From Haloplanus ruber (GTDB taxonomy: Archaea > Halobacteriota > Halobacteria > Halobacteriales > Haloferacaceae), in NCBI RefSeq assembly GCF_024494725.1, contig NZ_JANHDK010000001.1:930001-994000 (forward strand): DNA of 64,000 nucleotides, given 5' to 3'. Every line of letters starts with the position of its first letter. Position 1 is the stretch's first letter. A program made the translations under genes and the position numbers. Below, in pieces: positions 16,107 through 24,325 of the stretch. The notes under the pieces are model-generated. The model saw only the letters and a program-made list of their open reading frames with translations. It was not told where the DNA came from and ran no database searches.

Positions 16107-17713
16107 GCCTCATCGCAACCGCATTCCACGAGGTCGACCTGTTCTGGTGGTTCACCGACGACGGCCTCTCACCCTATTGGGCGCTCGGAGAGCTTATGCA
16201 CGAGTTCGAGAACGGGTGGGACGAAACGACGGTCGAACTCTCTGACGGCGTCTGGTCGCTCCGGTTCAACTACAACGCTGAGACGGGGATCGCCCCTCGC
16301 AAGTCCGACTCGATCGGCGGTGATCGAGCCTACGAGTACCAGATCCACGCCGAGGGGCCGGGCGAGAAGAAAGCTGACTACGTTGTCTCGCCCCGGTGGG
16401 ACGACCAGCGGAAACCCGACGGTGACCTCATGCAGCGCCCGTGGTGTGGCGGTGAGGGCCTCGACGTCCACGTTCAAGGGTCGAACCTTACGTTCGAGGA
16501 GTACCACTACCTCCTACAGAAGTCGATTCAGAAGCTCGCCGACCAGGCCGGTGTCGATATTTCGCGGCAGTACTTCAACCGGATTCGTCCCGACTCGAAC
16601 GTCGCGACTGTCGAGTTGTACGTTCGACTGAACCGGGAGTACGCGAAGAAGCTCGTTCAATCGACCGGCGTCTTCTACAAGATCATGCACCTCCTCGCCG
16701 GCGAGGAGGGAACCGAATGGGTCTACAAGGGCGATAACTCCGAGATCGTCGGGAAACGGCACGCCTTCGACCTCCCGTCAGTCTCGGCGAGAGAGTTGAT
16801 CGACGACCACCGCTACGGGAAGCGCGCGAAGTGCTACCACCCGAAGCACGTCCGGAGGTCGGAGTCTGACGACGACCCACTCTCCTCGCCGAAGTTCGGT
16901 GTCGCGTTCCACTCCTCGATCCACGGCGAATCCGTCTCGTGGAGTGACCGCGACAAACTCTTGCGCGAACTCGACGAGACGGTGCTGAACACCCTTCGGT
17001 GGGCTGGGGTTCCAACCGCTCCCGATCAAACCGTCTTCGTTGAGGACGACCACTTCGAGATTCGTGAGACTAAGCGGTCGGTTGGCATCTTCGACGACCC
17101 CACGCCACAGCTCAAGGCCGAGCAAGAGAATCTCATCACGACTGTGCTGCAGGATCTCTCACCGAGCGCGCGGAGCGTCATGAAAACGGTCGCAACCGAC
17201 GGCGGCGAGGTGCACTACGAGGAAGTTGCCGACGAGGCCGGTTACTCGGTGAGTCAGGTATACCGCGCCCTTGAGGAGATCGGCGACCTCGTCGTCAACG
17301 ACAACGGCCTTGTTCGGCTCTACTCTGAGAAGATCAAGCAGGAGATTACCGGCATTGTCGAGCGGATCGAGAACTTTGTCGCCGACGGTGTTGACGCCGT
17401 GGCGCGACTCGCGAGCGTTGAGACCCGGTCGTCGGCCGATTCGGCGATCCAGCGCTGGATGAGTAAGTACGGCGCCGACTTCAAGGAGGCGGATCGCGAG
17501 GGAGATTGCGGCACGCTCCGGTTCGATACGGTGCTCGCGACCGTCTCCTCGCTCGGTGCTCCCGACTATCAGGAGGTCCTCGAGGAGGGACTCTCTGCGT
17601 GGATGGACGCCGGGCGTGATCCAGCAGCGTTTGCCCAGTTACGCTTTGAAGCCGAGGAAATCCTCGGCCAACAGCGCGACGACGGCTTCGTGGGACGTAC
17701 GATCACCTGGTAG
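16103..17713 (+). CDS. DUF7845-type protein with winged-helix segment, possible element replication or maintenance protein
   Basis: A 536-aa protein. The GTG at 16103 (VSLIATAFHEVDLFW) overlaps the previous stop and is preferred to an upstream Met inside the neighbouring gene. Residues 1-330 form a mixed alpha/beta region with conserved-looking WSLRFNYN and NRIRPDSNVATVELY stretches. Around residues 350-420 a helix-turn-helix is likely (VMKTVATDGGEVHYEEVADE ... SVSQVYRALEEI). The family name is recalled, not searched. Similar proteins occur in haloarchaeal plasmids and proviruses; a replication or partition role is inferred from size, position and DNA-binding character. Confidence 0.7.
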   Translation: MSLIATAFHEVDLFWWFTDDGLSPYWALGELMHEFENGWDETTVELSDGVWSLRFNYNAETGIAPRKSDSIGGDRAYEYQIHAEGPGEKKADYVVSPRWDDQRKPDGDLMQRPWCGGEGLDVHVQGSNLTFEEYHYLLQKSIQKLADQAGVDISRQYFNRIRPDSNVATVELYVRLNREYAKKLVQSTGVFYKIMHLLAGEEGTEWVYKGDNSEIVGKRHAFDLPSVSARELIDDHRYGKRAKCYHPKHVRRSESDDDPLSSPKFGVAFHSSIHGESVSWSDRDKLLRELDETVLNTLRWAGVPTAPDQTVFVEDDHFEIRETKRSVGIFDDPTPQLKAEQENLITTVLQDLSPSARSVMKTVATDGGEVHYEEVADEAGYSVSQVYRALEEIGDLVVNDNGLVRLYSEKIKQEITGIVERIENFVADGVDAVARLASVETRSSADSAIQRWMSKYGADFKEADREGDCGTLRFDTVLATVSSLGAPDYQEVLEEGLSAWMDAGRDPAAFAQLRFEAEEILGQQRDDGFVGRTITW

Positions 17714-17849
17714 CGCGGCGACTGGTGAGAGGCATCACCATCATACGCTCCCTTCTTTTATAAACCGGCTCCGAATACCTCGATTTCAGGTGGAGTCCTC
17801 CGATCATCGCTTCACCCCGTTTTCAGTGTTAATCACCGCTGAGCCGTGC

Positions 17850-17901
17850 GGGGTATTCCCGGTGGACGGGAATATCCCCTTAGGGAGTGTCCCTAAGAGG
17901 G
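17850..17901. terminator. Two consecutive hairpins between convergent genes
   Basis: The 276-bp gap between the DUF7845-type gene and the protease gene holds two strong inverted repeats. The first is GGGGTATTCCC / GGGAATATCCCC (17850-17860 and 17868-17879, one bulged base). The second is CTTAGGGA / TCCCTAAG (17879-17886 and 17890-17897, 3-nt loop). Lying between convergent stops they may end both transcripts. There is no T-run, so another structural role such as an origin-associated element cannot be excluded. Confidence 0.45.
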
Positions 17902-17989
17902 ACAGAATACTCCGAAACTACCTACAGCACCGCAGACTCCAGTTGATCCACAAGAAAGGACGGTGATCCCGTCATAGTCGCTGGCCTGT

Positions 17990-20056
17990 TCAAGTCACGC
18001 GATTCACGAGCTGGAGTACATCCAGATTCGTAACTGGTTGCCCTCCGATTTCCTGATCGTTATTCGCTGCGTTGACCGCGCGTAGCACATCGAGATTCCC
18101 CAATTCACCGTCACTACCGCCGAATCGAGCCACGAGTGAGTCCTGTTCAGTCACACTGACATTTGTTGTCGTCGTCACATTTGTTGTTCGGTCCTGAGTA
18201 TCAATCGTGGCCTTCGCATTAATCGGGTAGCTCCCGGTCGCTGCATCCTCACTCACCCCGAACCGTGCTGTCACAGTTGTGTTGCTCTCAGCTGGAATAG
18301 CCGTGGTGATGAGGCCCGGCGGCGTGGATCCTGAGAGATTCTGTGCAACATCACCGTCAACCTCTCGTAACGAGATGTTGTCCGGTAATCCGGGGTATTC
18401 GACGAGGATACTGGTCGAACCACCCGCTGAATTCCTAAGAGAGTACGAGAGTGTTACTGTTTCCCCAGGCGCTACATCTACATCTGATGTATCAGCTACA
18501 ATGTCTACCTGCGTCTCTTGCCCTCCAGATCGACTGCGATCAGGGACCGCTGCCGTTGCGTTGACTACACCAGCACCACTTGCTAGATCGGGGCCGGGCC
18601 TCCCAACATCATCAGCGTGACGTGTGAGTCGAGTACGTAATTCTTCGGCTGTAAGGTCCTCACTCGTCGCGTCTTCAACTAACGCCCCAACGCCCGCGAC
18701 ATGCGGTGCAGCTGCTGACGTTCCACTGAATGATCCGCCATACCGAGGTCCGCTCAGCCCAATATGGGTATATCCGGCCACAGTGAGTCCTCGTCGACCA
18801 TCATCGGTTGGTCCCCGGCTACTGTAATCCGTAATCTGTTCATTATACCGGCGATAGGCACCGACGGCTACAGCACTGGGAACATCAGCCGGTGCACTAA
18901 TACTAGACCGTGAAACATACCGTTCAAGTTCATGTGAACCGGATGTACTGATCGTTAACTCAAGTTCATCATTGGCCGGACCAGCCGTGTGCTCAATGAC
19001 GATCTCAAGCGGTTGGGTATCACCACTACGCGACAGCCTCTCTCCGCCACGATACCGGTCCCGTGATGAAGCTACATATTCATCACGTTCCGAATTATAA
19101 AGGCGTACTCGATACTCACTGCCATCTCCTTCCTGTGGCCAGTGTAAACTGATAGAAAGCTGTCCTTGATACGTGCTGTAGCAGCTTGTGATACAATTTC
19201 GCTCATCTTGGGGGGCGAATTCGTGGAAACCGTCGGTATCGGCGTCGGTGAAGTCACCTTCCCAATGTGATAGCGCAGAATTACCTGCTGAGTTTACGAA
19301 CAGAATCCCATCATTAGTCGCTGCCCGGATGTCATCAGTCAGATAGTGCTCCCCATCATCATCTATGTATAAGTTTCCAGCTGAGTGAACAATAATGTCC
19401 ACATCTTTTTCTTGAAAGTGACTGATGGCTGCTTCGTCATCCACACCAGTCCCGGCTACCGCGATATGTAATTGTGCATCCGGAGCGGTTTTGAGGACCG
19501 TTTTCGCAACTCTGGTGCCGTGTGAACGGTGAGATCCAGAATCGAATCTTCGTACCGAAACCACATTGTCGCTGATACTCGGGGCAGAGGTGTCGATACC
19601 AAGCGCTAGCACACCGACGGAAACGTCTTCTCCAGTGATTCCCCTCTTGTGTAACGACTCCACACCAAGCGATGAGACTGTTCCTCCTCCCGCACCGTTC
19701 CCTGGAACCGCCTCGGCAGTCGGTCTTACATCTTCAACCCAAGGGAAGTCCGAGACAGCAGCTGCACCTGTTCGAGTCGTTGTCAATTCAATGGCGGAAC
19801 CTGCCTGTGTTCCAACATCGCCGTGTTCTTGCAGTGCCGAACGATTGATAGCTGATTCGTTGGTTGCGGCAACTCGGTATACGTCTCGGGAGATACTGTT
19901 CGGGGCAGGATTAGAGGACGAATTATTTGCTGGGTCTGGAGCCTGCGCTGTGTCCGGGTCTTCAACAGTTTGTGACTGTCCCGCATTTGGGACAGCGTAC
20001 AGAAAGCCGCTGGTAGCGATCAGCACTACCACAAACCCCGTGATGAACTTATTCAT
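17990..20056 (-). CDS. Subtilisin-like (S8) protease with altered catalytic Asp position and dockerin-like C-terminus
   Basis: A 688-aa exported protein. A signal peptide (MNKFITGFVVVLIATSGFLY) is followed by an S8 domain: His179 in SHGTRVA, the oxyanion Asn259 in VNSAGN and Ser447 in SGTSAAAPHVAG are all present. The usual D-[ST]-G motif instead reads VGVLALGID, so the catalytic Asp position is Ala151. A CARDB-like beta domain (about 530-640) and a C-terminal stretch GELGNLDVLRAVN ... TNLDVLQLVN resembling a dockerin pair complete the protein. The gene opposes the element's main operons. It could be an inactive or unusual protease; targets are unknown. Confidence 0.85.
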   Translation of the reverse strand: MNKFITGFVVVLIATSGFLYAVPNAGQSQTVEDPDTAQAPDPANNSSSNPAPNSISRDVYRVAATNESAINRSALQEHGDVGTQAGSAIELTTTRTGAAAVSDFPWVEDVRPTAEAVPGNGAGGGTVSSLGVESLHKRGITGEDVSVGVLALGIDTSAPSISDNVVSVRRFDSGSHRSHGTRVAKTVLKTAPDAQLHIAVAGTGVDDEAAISHFQEKDVDIIVHSAGNLYIDDDGEHYLTDDIRAATNDGILFVNSAGNSALSHWEGDFTDADTDGFHEFAPQDERNCITSCYSTYQGQLSISLHWPQEGDGSEYRVRLYNSERDEYVASSRDRYRGGERLSRSGDTQPLEIVIEHTAGPANDELELTISTSGSHELERYVSRSSISAPADVPSAVAVGAYRRYNEQITDYSSRGPTDDGRRGLTVAGYTHIGLSGPRYGGSFSGTSAAAPHVAGVGALVEDATSEDLTAEELRTRLTRHADDVGRPGPDLASGAGVVNATAAVPDRSRSGGQETQVDIVADTSDVDVAPGETVTLSYSLRNSAGGSTSILVEYPGLPDNISLREVDGDVAQNLSGSTPPGLITTAIPAESNTTVTARFGVSEDAATGSYPINAKATIDTQDRTTNVTTTTNVSVTEQDSLVARFGGSDGELGNLDVLRAVNAANNDQEIGGQPVTNLDVLQLVNRVT

Positions 20057-20120
20057 GTCCTTTCAGTCACGTATTCATTATCACAAATATCTTGGGCATG
20101 TCCTAGTGGTACTGTTCAGA

Positions 20121-20369
20121 TTAGCTGATTCTATGCGGAGGCGAGCGGTCTGAGCAACCCGTTTGTAGTTTCTGTTTCGGCGTTACCAAACAATTCGAGA
20201 AACTGGCAGTTCGTCGTTTTACGCCACGAAAGACACGTTTGATGCTGTTTCGACTTCTGTGGCGTTCGTATCTAAGATTAAGGCCGTAGCGACGGCAGGC
20301 GTTGGTCAAAGGTTTCGCACCAGCGACGAGAAACACGGCGTCGGTCGCCGCTGTGTCCGTCCGGGTCAC
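20121..20369 (-). pseudogene. Fragment of an IS6-family (ISH14-type) transposase
   Basis: An 82-codon frame reads AVFLVAGAKPLTNACRRYG ... LRYERHRSRNSIKRVFRGVKRRT, clearly the part of an IS6-type DDE transposase around the catalytic Glu. Family members usually read FLVDGA and RNxVERVF; here D is A and E is K, both expected active-site or core positions. The N-terminal two thirds and the C-terminal end are missing. It is a dead relic, and no terminal inverted repeats were seen around it. Confidence 0.75.
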
Positions 20370-20417
20370 TCGCCACCACTCACAGACAGAGTGCCTCTAA
20401 GGAGGCAGAACAATTAC

Positions 20418-20440
20418 GCGGCGCGCAGAACGCGCGCCGC
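20418..20440. repeat. Perfect 9-bp GC hairpin
   Basis: GCGGCGCGC (20418-20426) and GCGCGCCGC (20432-20440) flank a 5-nt loop. It sits in the 660-bp gap between the protease and the AbrB-like gene, with no convincing gene around it. It may be a terminator stem or a site for an element protein. Confidence 0.4.
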
Positions 20441-20625
20441 TACCGCCGACCGCTCCGCTCCGGCCGACTCGGGACGTGAGGCCGGTGATACACTCGTAGG
20501 AAGGGTGCCGGCACACACCCACTACACGGTAAACCAGTTTGCTACATTCTCTTAGCCGGCCACTTACCCAAAGCCGTTAACTCATGAGACAGAGATATCG
20601 ACTCGCTCGGAGAACGGCTCCGGGC

Positions 20626-20664
20626 CGGCCCCCAGGGAGGTGGGACTTTCCGGGGGCCGTTTTG
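20626..20664 (+). terminator. Hairpin followed by T-run, with a 13-mer in its loop
   Basis: CGGCCCCC (20626-20633) pairs with GGGGGCCG (20652-20659), and TTTT follows at 20660, so it looks like an intrinsic terminator on the plus strand. No plus-strand gene is seen just upstream. The loop holds GGGAGGTGGGACT (20635-20647), which recurs at 20931-20943 directly before the AbrB-like start codon. A small RNA or a protein-binding site is possible. Confidence 0.4.
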
Positions 20665-20732
20665 ATAACTGCACTCGTCACTGCTCCTCGAAGATCATAA
20701 GCGAGACGGCTCGATTCTAAAAGATGAGAGTG

Positions 20733-20930
20733 CTACTCGGTGGTGTCGGGAATTGACACCTCGACGCCGACCACTCCGCGCTCGGTATCGAGGTAGGGAG
20801 ACGCCTCGTCGATCACGAGGCCCTCCTCGTCAATAATCCCGAAAGTCTCGAGCGTTTCCTTCGGCAGAGAGACTGTCACGCTGTTCCCCGAACCATTCAA
20901 CTTCCGGCTGTCTGGGATTCGTCGACGCAT
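20733..20930 (-). CDS. AbrB/SpoVT-type swapped-hairpin DNA-binding protein
   Basis: A 65-aa protein, MRRRIPDSRKLNGSGNSVTV. The pattern NSVTVSLPKETLETFGI followed by an acidic stretch is typical of short AbrB-like regulators and antitoxins in haloarchaea. No toxin gene is adjacent, so a transcription regulator of the element is more likely. The 13-mer GGGAGGTGGGACT abuts its start codon and may be its own operator (inference). Confidence 0.75.
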   Translation of the reverse strand: MRRRIPDSRKLNGSGNSVTVSLPKETLETFGIIDEEGLVIDEASPYLDTERGVVGVEVSIPDTTE

Positions 20931-21060
20931 GGGAGGTGGGACTGCATCCTGTTATCGCTCATGTTATTAGATAAATATTGGCGCGAGTAACTACAGGTTC
21001 GATTACAAAAGTCGTTACCCGCGCTTTCGATATTAACCGGCGGACCCTCGCCGCGACTAT

Positions 21061-21079
21061 CCGAGGCCTTCGGCCTCGG
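21061..21079. repeat. 8-bp hairpin ahead of the structural block
   Basis: CCGAGGCC-TTC-GGCCTCGG, a perfect inverted repeat ending 9 nt before the first small gene of the 21089-33067 block. It could end transcription entering the block or act as a 5' leader structure. Confidence 0.4.
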
Positions 21080-21088
21080 CGTGGTCGT

Positions 21089-21190
21089 ATGATCGGACAA
21101 ACCTACCCCCACCTTCGGGGTGTCGATCGAAGCACCGCCAAACTCGATAAAGTCACCACAGCTGAGGAGGTGATTGACCCGCGATCATGA
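21089..21190 (+). CDS. Microprotein, 33 aa, first frame of the surface/membrane block
   Basis: A short frame MIGQTYPHLRGVDRSTAKLD ending TAEEVIDPRS, whose stop overlaps the next ATG as ATGA. No domain, no hydrophobic segment. The chain of three such overlaps leading into the 501-aa surface gene is the main evidence that it is translated. Function unknown. Confidence 0.45.
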   Translation: MIGQTYPHLRGVDRSTAKLDKVTTAEEVIDPRS

Positions 21191-21339
21191 CGCACGAACC
21201 TCGAGGCATCGCCGTCTCCGAGGCGTTCGTAGCCTATCTCGATCAACTTCGAGAGACCGCTCACTTCCCCAAAGTCGCATCGCGACGCAACCAGGGACGA
21301 CCCGACCCGCATCCGGGTGTCCGATCCACGAACGTATGA
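21187..21339 (+). CDS. Small protein, 50 aa
   Basis: MTHEPRGIAVSEAFVAYLDQ begins a 50-aa basic protein. It has a GGAGG ribosome binding site (GAGGAGGTGAT at 21163-21173) at good spacing, and start and stop overlaps (ATGA) on both sides. No recognised domain. Listed with fair confidence because of the ribosome binding site and coupling. Confidence 0.6.
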   Translation: MTHEPRGIAVSEAFVAYLDQLRETAHFPKVASRRNQGRPDPHPGVRSTNV

Positions 21340-21476
21340 ACTCGCGTACTTCCGAAGAGAAGCATCCGATGCTCGCTCGACCCTCCGCAGAGGAGTCGAC
21401 CGAGTCCACAGAACAAGTCGAACCGAGTGTTGAATGGCGAACTGAACAGGAGTTGCGGGAGGAAGACGGCGAATGA
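21336..21476 (+). CDS. Small acidic protein, 46 aa
   Basis: Starts MNSRTSEEKHPMLARPSAEE and is rich in Glu and Ser. Its start overlaps the previous stop and its stop overlaps the start of the 501-aa surface protein (ATGA). No domain recognised. It may be a translational coupler or a small chaperone-like partner, but this is a guess. Confidence 0.55.
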   Translation: MNSRTSEEKHPMLARPSAEESTESTEQVEPSVEWRTEQELREEDGE

Positions 21477-22978
21477 GCCGGCTCTCTCGCGGTGTGCTGG
21501 CGGCGCTCGTCGCGTCGCTGGTGCTCATGTCGGCAGTCGCGCCAGCGCTGGCCGCCAGCGATTTTAACGAAAATGCCTCGTCAGCCCAGAACCCGTACAT
21601 CGCGACGGACGTAACGGTTTCAGGCTACGACCGGGCTGAAATGCAGCCGGGGCAGTACGAGAACGATTCAGGAGGGATCTCGACGCTCCCGGCGACGATG
21701 AATCAATCGGAAGATGTGGACGACCTCGGCACGGGCCACGTCAACATCTACAAATTCAAAGCGACGGACATCGAGTTCTCCGACGCGGGTGCGTTCCCAC
21801 ACGACACGGAGGGCGTGTCGGCCGTGGACAACGAAACTGAGTGGGCGACGGACGTGTCGGACTCGGCGGGCTCGATGACGGTCTCGGACGCCGAGACCGC
21901 GCCCAACGTCGAGGCGGTCGAAGTGTCGACGAGCGCGCAAACGAGCGGCGACACGGCAGTTGCTACGTTCGACAACTTCTCGGTAACGAGCGACGCTGAA
22001 AAGCGATACCTCCAAGCGTTCGCGGACGTGCCGACGCTCGACTCGGGCGCCGAGGTGCAACTACGCGCGGTCGACTCCGATGGCGACTACGTCGAGGCGC
22101 GGATCAACTCCTCGGCGACGCCGTCGAACGAGGACGTGATCGGCAGCGGCACCGGCGAGGGCTACGTCTACCAGCGCCAGATCGGCTCGATGTCGGTCAT
22201 GGGCTCGGGCGATGGCAGGATCAGCGAGATCCAGAGCATCGAGGTTCATGTCGTCGACGGCGACGCGACCGTTCGGTTCAGCGGTCTGAACGCCGAGAAG
22301 ACGGGAATGTACTCGCTCGGCGATGAGCGTGTCGACACGGACGACGAAGACGACTTCGAGACGGAGACGATCCACGAGGTCTCGACGCCGGGGGACGTGA
22401 TGATCTACGATCTCGGCACGATGGGCACGACCTTCGACTCGGCGGTCATCCACGGCTTGACTTTCCCGGCGGAGTTCCGCGCGAGTGACCTCGAGCAGGA
22501 TGACTCGATGGTGAACGTCACGTTCGGCGAGGCGTCGAGTTACCCGTCCTTCGAGTGGATGCTCGACGCGAATTACCGACTCGAACTCCCGTCGGCGTAC
22601 GATCTGAGTTACGCGAACGCGGAGCTAAAACAGGACGTGAGCGTGCCGGGCAGCCGGTACGAGACCGTCGAGTACAGCGAAGGCGTCTCGGACACCGACT
22701 TCGATGATATCGACTCGTGGACGGGCGCGGCTGGCTCGTTCGACGCCGAGGGCGACACCGTGACGCTCGACGACACGATCCAACCCGGTCAGTCGATCGC
22801 GATCCACGAGGTCGTCTTGGTGACGGCTGACGAGAAGAGCGCCCTCCAGAACGTCGGCGGCGCCGGACAGTTCGCCTCGGGTGGCGACGGCGGTCTGTGG
22901 GACATGATCCTCTCGCCGTTCGGGGCCATAGCGGCCGCACTCGGTGGGCTACTCGCCCGCGCTCGGGGGTCGAACTAA
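21473..22978 (+). CDS. Exported, membrane-anchored protein, 501 aa (candidate envelope or spike protein)
   Basis: A classical Sec signal peptide (GVLAALVASLVLMSAVAPALA, cut after about residue 27) leads into a Ser/Thr/Asp-rich beta-type ectodomain of about 440 residues without Cys. A C-terminal hydrophobic segment (MILSPFGAIAAALGGLLA) is followed by the short basic tail RARGSN. This N-signal, C-anchor topology is that of archaeal virus spikes and vesicle coat proteins, as well as of ordinary surface proteins. It is the first large gene of the block. No family recognised. Confidence 0.8.
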   Translation: MSRLSRGVLAALVASLVLMSAVAPALAASDFNENASSAQNPYIATDVTVSGYDRAEMQPGQYENDSGGISTLPATMNQSEDVDDLGTGHVNIYKFKATDIEFSDAGAFPHDTEGVSAVDNETEWATDVSDSAGSMTVSDAETAPNVEAVEVSTSAQTSGDTAVATFDNFSVTSDAEKRYLQAFADVPTLDSGAEVQLRAVDSDGDYVEARINSSATPSNEDVIGSGTGEGYVYQRQIGSMSVMGSGDGRISEIQSIEVHVVDGDATVRFSGLNAEKTGMYSLGDERVDTDDEDDFETETIHEVSTPGDVMIYDLGTMGTTFDSAVIHGLTFPAEFRASDLEQDDSMVNVTFGEASSYPSFEWMLDANYRLELPSAYDLSYANAELKQDVSVPGSRYETVEYSEGVSDTDFDDIDSWTGAAGSFDAEGDTVTLDDTIQPGQSIAIHEVVLVTADEKSALQNVGGAGQFASGGDGGLWDMILSPFGAIAAALGGLLARARGSN

Positions 22979-22979
22979 G

Positions 22980-23393
22980 ATGGCGGACTGGATCGCGCGG
23001 CTGAACGACCTGTCGGATGTGGGGAATCTGGATTCAGCGCTGACGAAGTTGATGTTCGCCCCGATTGCGGCGTTTTTCCTCCAAGCGGCGAACGCCGTCG
23101 AGGCGATCTCGCGGGTGATCATCGATCCCGTGACCGCCTTCGCATCGGGGGCGGGAGATATCGTCACGTCGCTGTTCGGTGGCTCGTCACAGATCATCGA
23201 CATCGGCGCCGACGCCACGGCGGCCGATCTCAACATCTTCGGGATCCTCGGCTTTCCGGTCGGGTTGGGGATCGTGTTCGTCGGCGGCTTCCTGATCGCG
23301 CAGTATCTCGGTCAGCCGGACACGAGCGACCTGATCCCGCTGACGTTCACCGACATCCCGTTCCTCGGCGTCGAGGAGTCAAACGATGAGTGA
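22980..23393 (+). CDS. Membrane protein, 137 aa (block paralogue 1)
   Basis: Starts at the ATG just after the stop of the 501-aa gene. It has an amphipathic N-terminal helix, a hydrophobic stretch around residues 25-60 and a clear transmembrane helix near 95-117 (FGILGFPVGLGIVFVGGFLI), then an acidic tail. Its layout (helix, I-x-D-P-V motif, GILG membrane helix) is echoed in the next two genes. Not recognised as a family. Confidence 0.75.
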   Translation: MADWIARLNDLSDVGNLDSALTKLMFAPIAAFFLQAANAVEAISRVIIDPVTAFASGAGDIVTSLFGGSSQIIDIGADATAADLNIFGILGFPVGLGIVFVGGFLIAQYLGQPDTSDLIPLTFTDIPFLGVEESNDE

Positions 23394-23434
23394 GTGATCC
23401 ATGAGTAACTGCTCGCGCGGAACGGAGGTGACAG

Positions 23435-23842
23435 ATGGCACTCCCTGGCGGTGATCCAGTCAGTGATCGGCTCCCGGAAGGAGCGACAGCAGAGAGTTAC
23501 TGGAGATACGCCTGGGAGCGGATTCCGTTCCTGAATACGGGCTCGTGGAGTGTCGACTGGGATCAAGCGGCTCTCGCCGGTCTGGGCGCTGTCTTCACCG
23601 CGTTCTTTGACGGCATCGCAAAGACCGTCGGCGGTGTCTTCGAGACGTTCGTCATCACGCCGGTCGGGACGTATGCACAGCAAGTCACGCGCTTAGTCGA
23701 GTCGTTCACCGGCGCGTGGGCGTTAGTCCTGAATTTCGAGGGCGCGCAGCAGTTCGCTCAAAACTTCGGGCTACTCGGCTCGGTGGCGATCACCGCGATC
23801 GGCGCGTATCTGATCGTGAAGACTGTGGAGGGGACTCTCTGA
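23435..23842 (+). CDS. Membrane protein, 135 aa (block paralogue 2)
   Basis: Preceded by a strong ribosome binding site (GGAGGTGAC). An acidic N-terminus is followed by hydrophobic stretches near residues 45-75 and a C-terminal helix FGLLGSVAITAIGAYLIVKT. The order of elements, including ITPV and the FGLLG helix, resembles the preceding 137-aa protein, so they may be distant paralogues. Stop and next start overlap as TGATG. Confidence 0.75.
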   Translation: MALPGGDPVSDRLPEGATAESYWRYAWERIPFLNTGSWSVDWDQAALAGLGAVFTAFFDGIAKTVGGVFETFVITPVGTYAQQVTRLVESFTGAWALVLNFEGAQQFAQNFGLLGSVAITAIGAYLIVKTVEGTL

Positions 23843-24318
23843 TGGGAGTGATCGACTTAATCCTGAGAGTCCAAAATAATCTCTTCGCCCTGCGGCGCAC
23901 GCTGGCGCCGATCCTGCCATATATCGACACTCTGGCAGACTTTGCGGAGAACCCCTATCTGTTCCTGCGGAAGCGGCTCCTGCCGGTGATTCTCGGCGGG
24001 CTGTTCTCGGTGATGTTCAGCGTCGCCGATGCGATTGCGAGACCGTTCGCGTCTATCGTGGGCGTTCTGGAGTTGTTAGAGCTTCAACTGGCGGGGGTGA
24101 TCGTCTCGGTGACTGACCCGGTGGACAGCGTCATCACGCAGGTGATCTCGGCGCTCCGACTGGGGACATCGGGACTCGGCCCATTCCAGCCGTTTATCCT
24201 CGTCTCGGTTGGCATCGTGATCAGCTACGTCCTGTTTATCGTCATCATCAGACTCAGTCGTGGAGTGATGGACGCGATCCCGATTCTCTCCGGGGTCGAA
24301 ACGTTCCTATTCGGGTGA
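23842..24318 (+). CDS. Membrane protein, 158 aa (block paralogue 3)
   Basis: The ATG lies within the previous stop (TGATG). Two or three hydrophobic helices are predicted, including LLPVILGGLFSVMFSVAD and PFILVSVGIVISYVLFIVII. An A-R-P-F motif takes the place of the D/T-P-V motifs in the two upstream proteins. Very hydrophobic, no Cys. Unknown function; likely part of the same membrane assembly. Confidence 0.75.
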   Translation: MGVIDLILRVQNNLFALRRTLAPILPYIDTLADFAENPYLFLRKRLLPVILGGLFSVMFSVADAIARPFASIVGVLELLELQLAGVIVSVTDPVDSVITQVISALRLGTSGLGPFQPFILVSVGIVISYVLFIVIIRLSRGVMDAIPILSGVETFLFG

Positions 24319-24325
24319 TACAGGC

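Noticed and set aside
20584-20700. 38-codon frame MRQRYRLARR...
   Set aside because: It runs through the hairpin and 13-mer, has no ribosome binding site and no coupling; more likely chance.
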